A DNA stretch of 64,000 bases. It comes from Balneola sp. (GTDB taxonomy: Bacteria > Bacteroidota > Rhodothermia > Balneolales > Balneolaceae). Numbering within the stretch: the first letter of the stretch is position 1; each line of letters opens with the position of its first letter. Position numbers and translations under genes: made by a program. Of the stretch, positions 62,731-64,000 are shown piece by piece. The notes below the pieces were generated by a model. It made no database searches. It saw nothing but the letters and a program-made list of their open reading frames with translations, and was not told the origin of the DNA. Where the stretch lies: the NCBI GenBank assembly GCA_002694685.1, contig NZMW01000001.1:620001-684000 (forward strand). Reading direction: 5' to 3'.

Positions 62731-64000
62731 ATGTTTAAATCGCGATTGCATATGTTTGAGTTTCGGAAAAAGGAAGCACCCCAGGTGTTTCTTTCGTCTC
62801 AGCATGGAATGTACACCTACAGTGATTTAGAACGTTTTACTGCTTTTTTTAAAGATCTTGTTGAGAAAAAAGCCGATTCCATTAAATGGCCCGTTGCCTT
62901 TATTTCGGAATCCAGCGATATGCTCATATTTGGAATCGCAGCCTGCTGGAGGCTTGGCATCCCCTTTATTCCCATCAACCCCAAGATTAAGAATGAGGAG
63001 CTCCAACATCATCTGGATGCTTTAAAACCTGTTCTGGTTTTTTGTGATACTGCCAACCGACAGCGTTTGGGTGATGACCACGTCATAAAGATGGATGAGA
63101 ATTTTTTCCTGAATGCTTTTACTTATGACATGCGAAACGTTGATCTGCCTGAACCTGAGTCCATCGACGATTCCCAAATTTTTGGATACTTCTTTACTTC
63201 AGGCACCACCAGCAAGCCTAAGATCGTGCCTCTGAAACGCCGCCAAATTAAGGCAGCAGCAAAAGCTTCAGCTCAGAACTTTAAGCCCGACCCCAACCAC
63301 TTCTGGCTGCTTTGCCTCCCGCTTAATCACATTGGCGGAATTTCGATTATCATACGGTCCGTTATTTATGACACCGCTATTTACAGGCTTGGAAATTTCC
63401 ATGAGGAAATGGTAAAAGAATTCCTGGGCGAGAATAAACGATTTCAGGCAGCTTCTTTAGTCCCCACTATGCTCAAGCGACTTTTAGACGATCCGCTTTT
63501 TAAAACGCACCGCGAGTTCAAATCAATTTTACTGGGGGGCGGACCTATCTCAGAAACGCTTCTCAAGAAGTCAGCTGAACGTGGTATCCCCATTGTTTCC
63601 AGTTATGGCATGACGGAAACCTGTGCCCAAATTATCGCTAATCCCCTCCTTGCTCCTTCCGGAATGTACACGCCGCTGAAAAGTGTGGGTAAGCCCTTCC
63701 CTCCTAACAAAATGCAAATTCGGGATGATGAGGGAAAGGTTCTGGGTAAAAATCAGTCGGGCGCACTTTGGCTCCACGGACCTCAGATTTTTGACGGCTA
63801 TTACGACAGCGATGAAAACGAAGGCCGTTTTGATGAGGACGGCTGGTTTAACACCGGTGACTTTGGCCATATAAATGGCTTTGGGCATTTATTCATAGAA
63901 TCCCGAAGGTCAGATTTAATTATTACCGGTGGTGAGAATGTGAACCCAACCGAAGTTGAGGAGGCCATGGCTAAGCTCTCCACTATAGAAGAAGCTGTGG
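62731..64000 (+). CDS. menE: o-Succinylbenzoate-CoA ligase (MenE), 3' end cut by the window
   Basis: An open frame from the ATG at 62731 runs to the window end (423 codons). It is an ANL adenylating enzyme: the P-loop-like FFTSGTTSKPKIVPLKR (about residue 153), HIGGISI, the SILLGGGPI strand, SYGMTETCAQI (about 290), and the hinge GWFNTGDFGH then SRRSDLIITGGENVNPTEVEEAM. It activates o-succinylbenzoate with CoA. The C-terminal subdomain tail lies outside. Position directly after menC supports MenE rather than another acyl-CoA ligase. Confidence 0.93.
   Translation, partial: MFKSRLHMFEFRKKEAPQVFLSSQHGMYTYSDLERFTAFFKDLVEKKADSIKWPVAFISESSDMLIFGIAACWRLGIPFIPINPKIKNEELQHHLDALKPVLVFCDTANRQRLGDDHVIKMDENFFLNAFTYDMRNVDLPEPESIDDSQIFGYFFTSGTTSKPKIVPLKRRQIKAAAKASAQNFKPDPNHFWLLCLPLNHIGGISIIIRSVIYDTAIYRLGNFHEEMVKEFLGENKRFQAASLVPTMLKRLLDDPLFKTHREFKSILLGGGPISETLLKKSAERGIPIVSSYGMTETCAQIIANPLLAPSGMYTPLKSVGKPFPPNKMQIRDDEGKVLGKNQSGALWLHGPQIFDGYYDSDENEGRFDEDGWFNTGDFGHINGFGHLFIESRRSDLIITGGENVNPTEVEEAMAKLSTIEEAV

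Overview
The window looks like ordinary chromosome from a moderately AT-rich member of the Bacteroidota/Balneolota/Rhodothermota (FCB) assemblage; a Balneolota-like (Balneola/Gracilimonas type) bacterium is my best inference. Grounds: a giant SprA (type IX secretion translocon), a protein with a C-terminal T9SS sorting domain, families typical of the group (DUF2723, DUF2141, DUF2490, DUF4290-like, DUF3467), type II glutamine synthetase, a menaquinone pathway, and several promoters of the Bacteroidota form TTTG-N19..21-TAnnTTTG. I see no rRNA, tRNA, CRISPR array, prophage or insertion sequence, and no clearly broken gene. Two genes are cut by the window ends (NSS transporter at base 1, menE at base 64000).

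Layout. 1-12.7 kb: Na+-symporter (partial), DUF2723 membrane protein, a run with ybeY, DUF445, a subtilase lipoprotein and an FAD oxidoreductase, then a ferric-iron ABC permease facing its binding lipoprotein. 12.7-18.6 kb: small housekeeping genes (DUF971, YajQ, CoA-binding protein, FKBP isomerase, THUMP RNA methyltransferase), an intervening-sequence-type four-helix-bundle gene and a GT4 glycosyltransferase. 18.7-20.7 kb: two convergent paralogous outer-membrane-type proteins. 20.7-24.4 kb: O-methyltransferase, PlsC-type acyltransferase, CrtC-type carotenoid hydratase and GT2 glycosyltransferase, read here as a carotenoid glycoside-ester tailoring set. 24.5-37.2 kb: xerC-hpf-hprK, peptidases, TrmH, an orphan response regulator, bioB, a secreted protein/DUF2490 pair, rsmI-lnt. 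37.5-47.6 kb: sprA, divergent from lptF-lptG-like genes. 47.8-64 kb: cysteine/cystathionine synthase, menF-menD-menH-menB, an envelope group on the minus strand, glnII, then menA-menC-menE.

How it fits together: much of the window serves the envelope (Lnt, LptF/LptG, SprA and a sorting-domain cargo, M23 peptidases, iron uptake, beta-barrels, carotenoid glycolipid) and respiration (all men enzymes from isochorismate to demethylmenaquinone; the final C-methyltransferase is not seen). Non-ATG starts are common (ybeY, the FAD enzyme, FKBP, acyltransferase and lptF with TTG; sprA, rsmI, lptG and menA with GTG). Intergenic DNA carries several inverted-repeat elements; the most elaborate is a nested pair between lnt and sprA. 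I did not find a convincing new multi-gene system. The best leads are the carotenoid tailoring cluster, the paralogous barrel pair with a shared N-terminal domain, the nested repeat element and the two-gene secreted-protein/barrel module.
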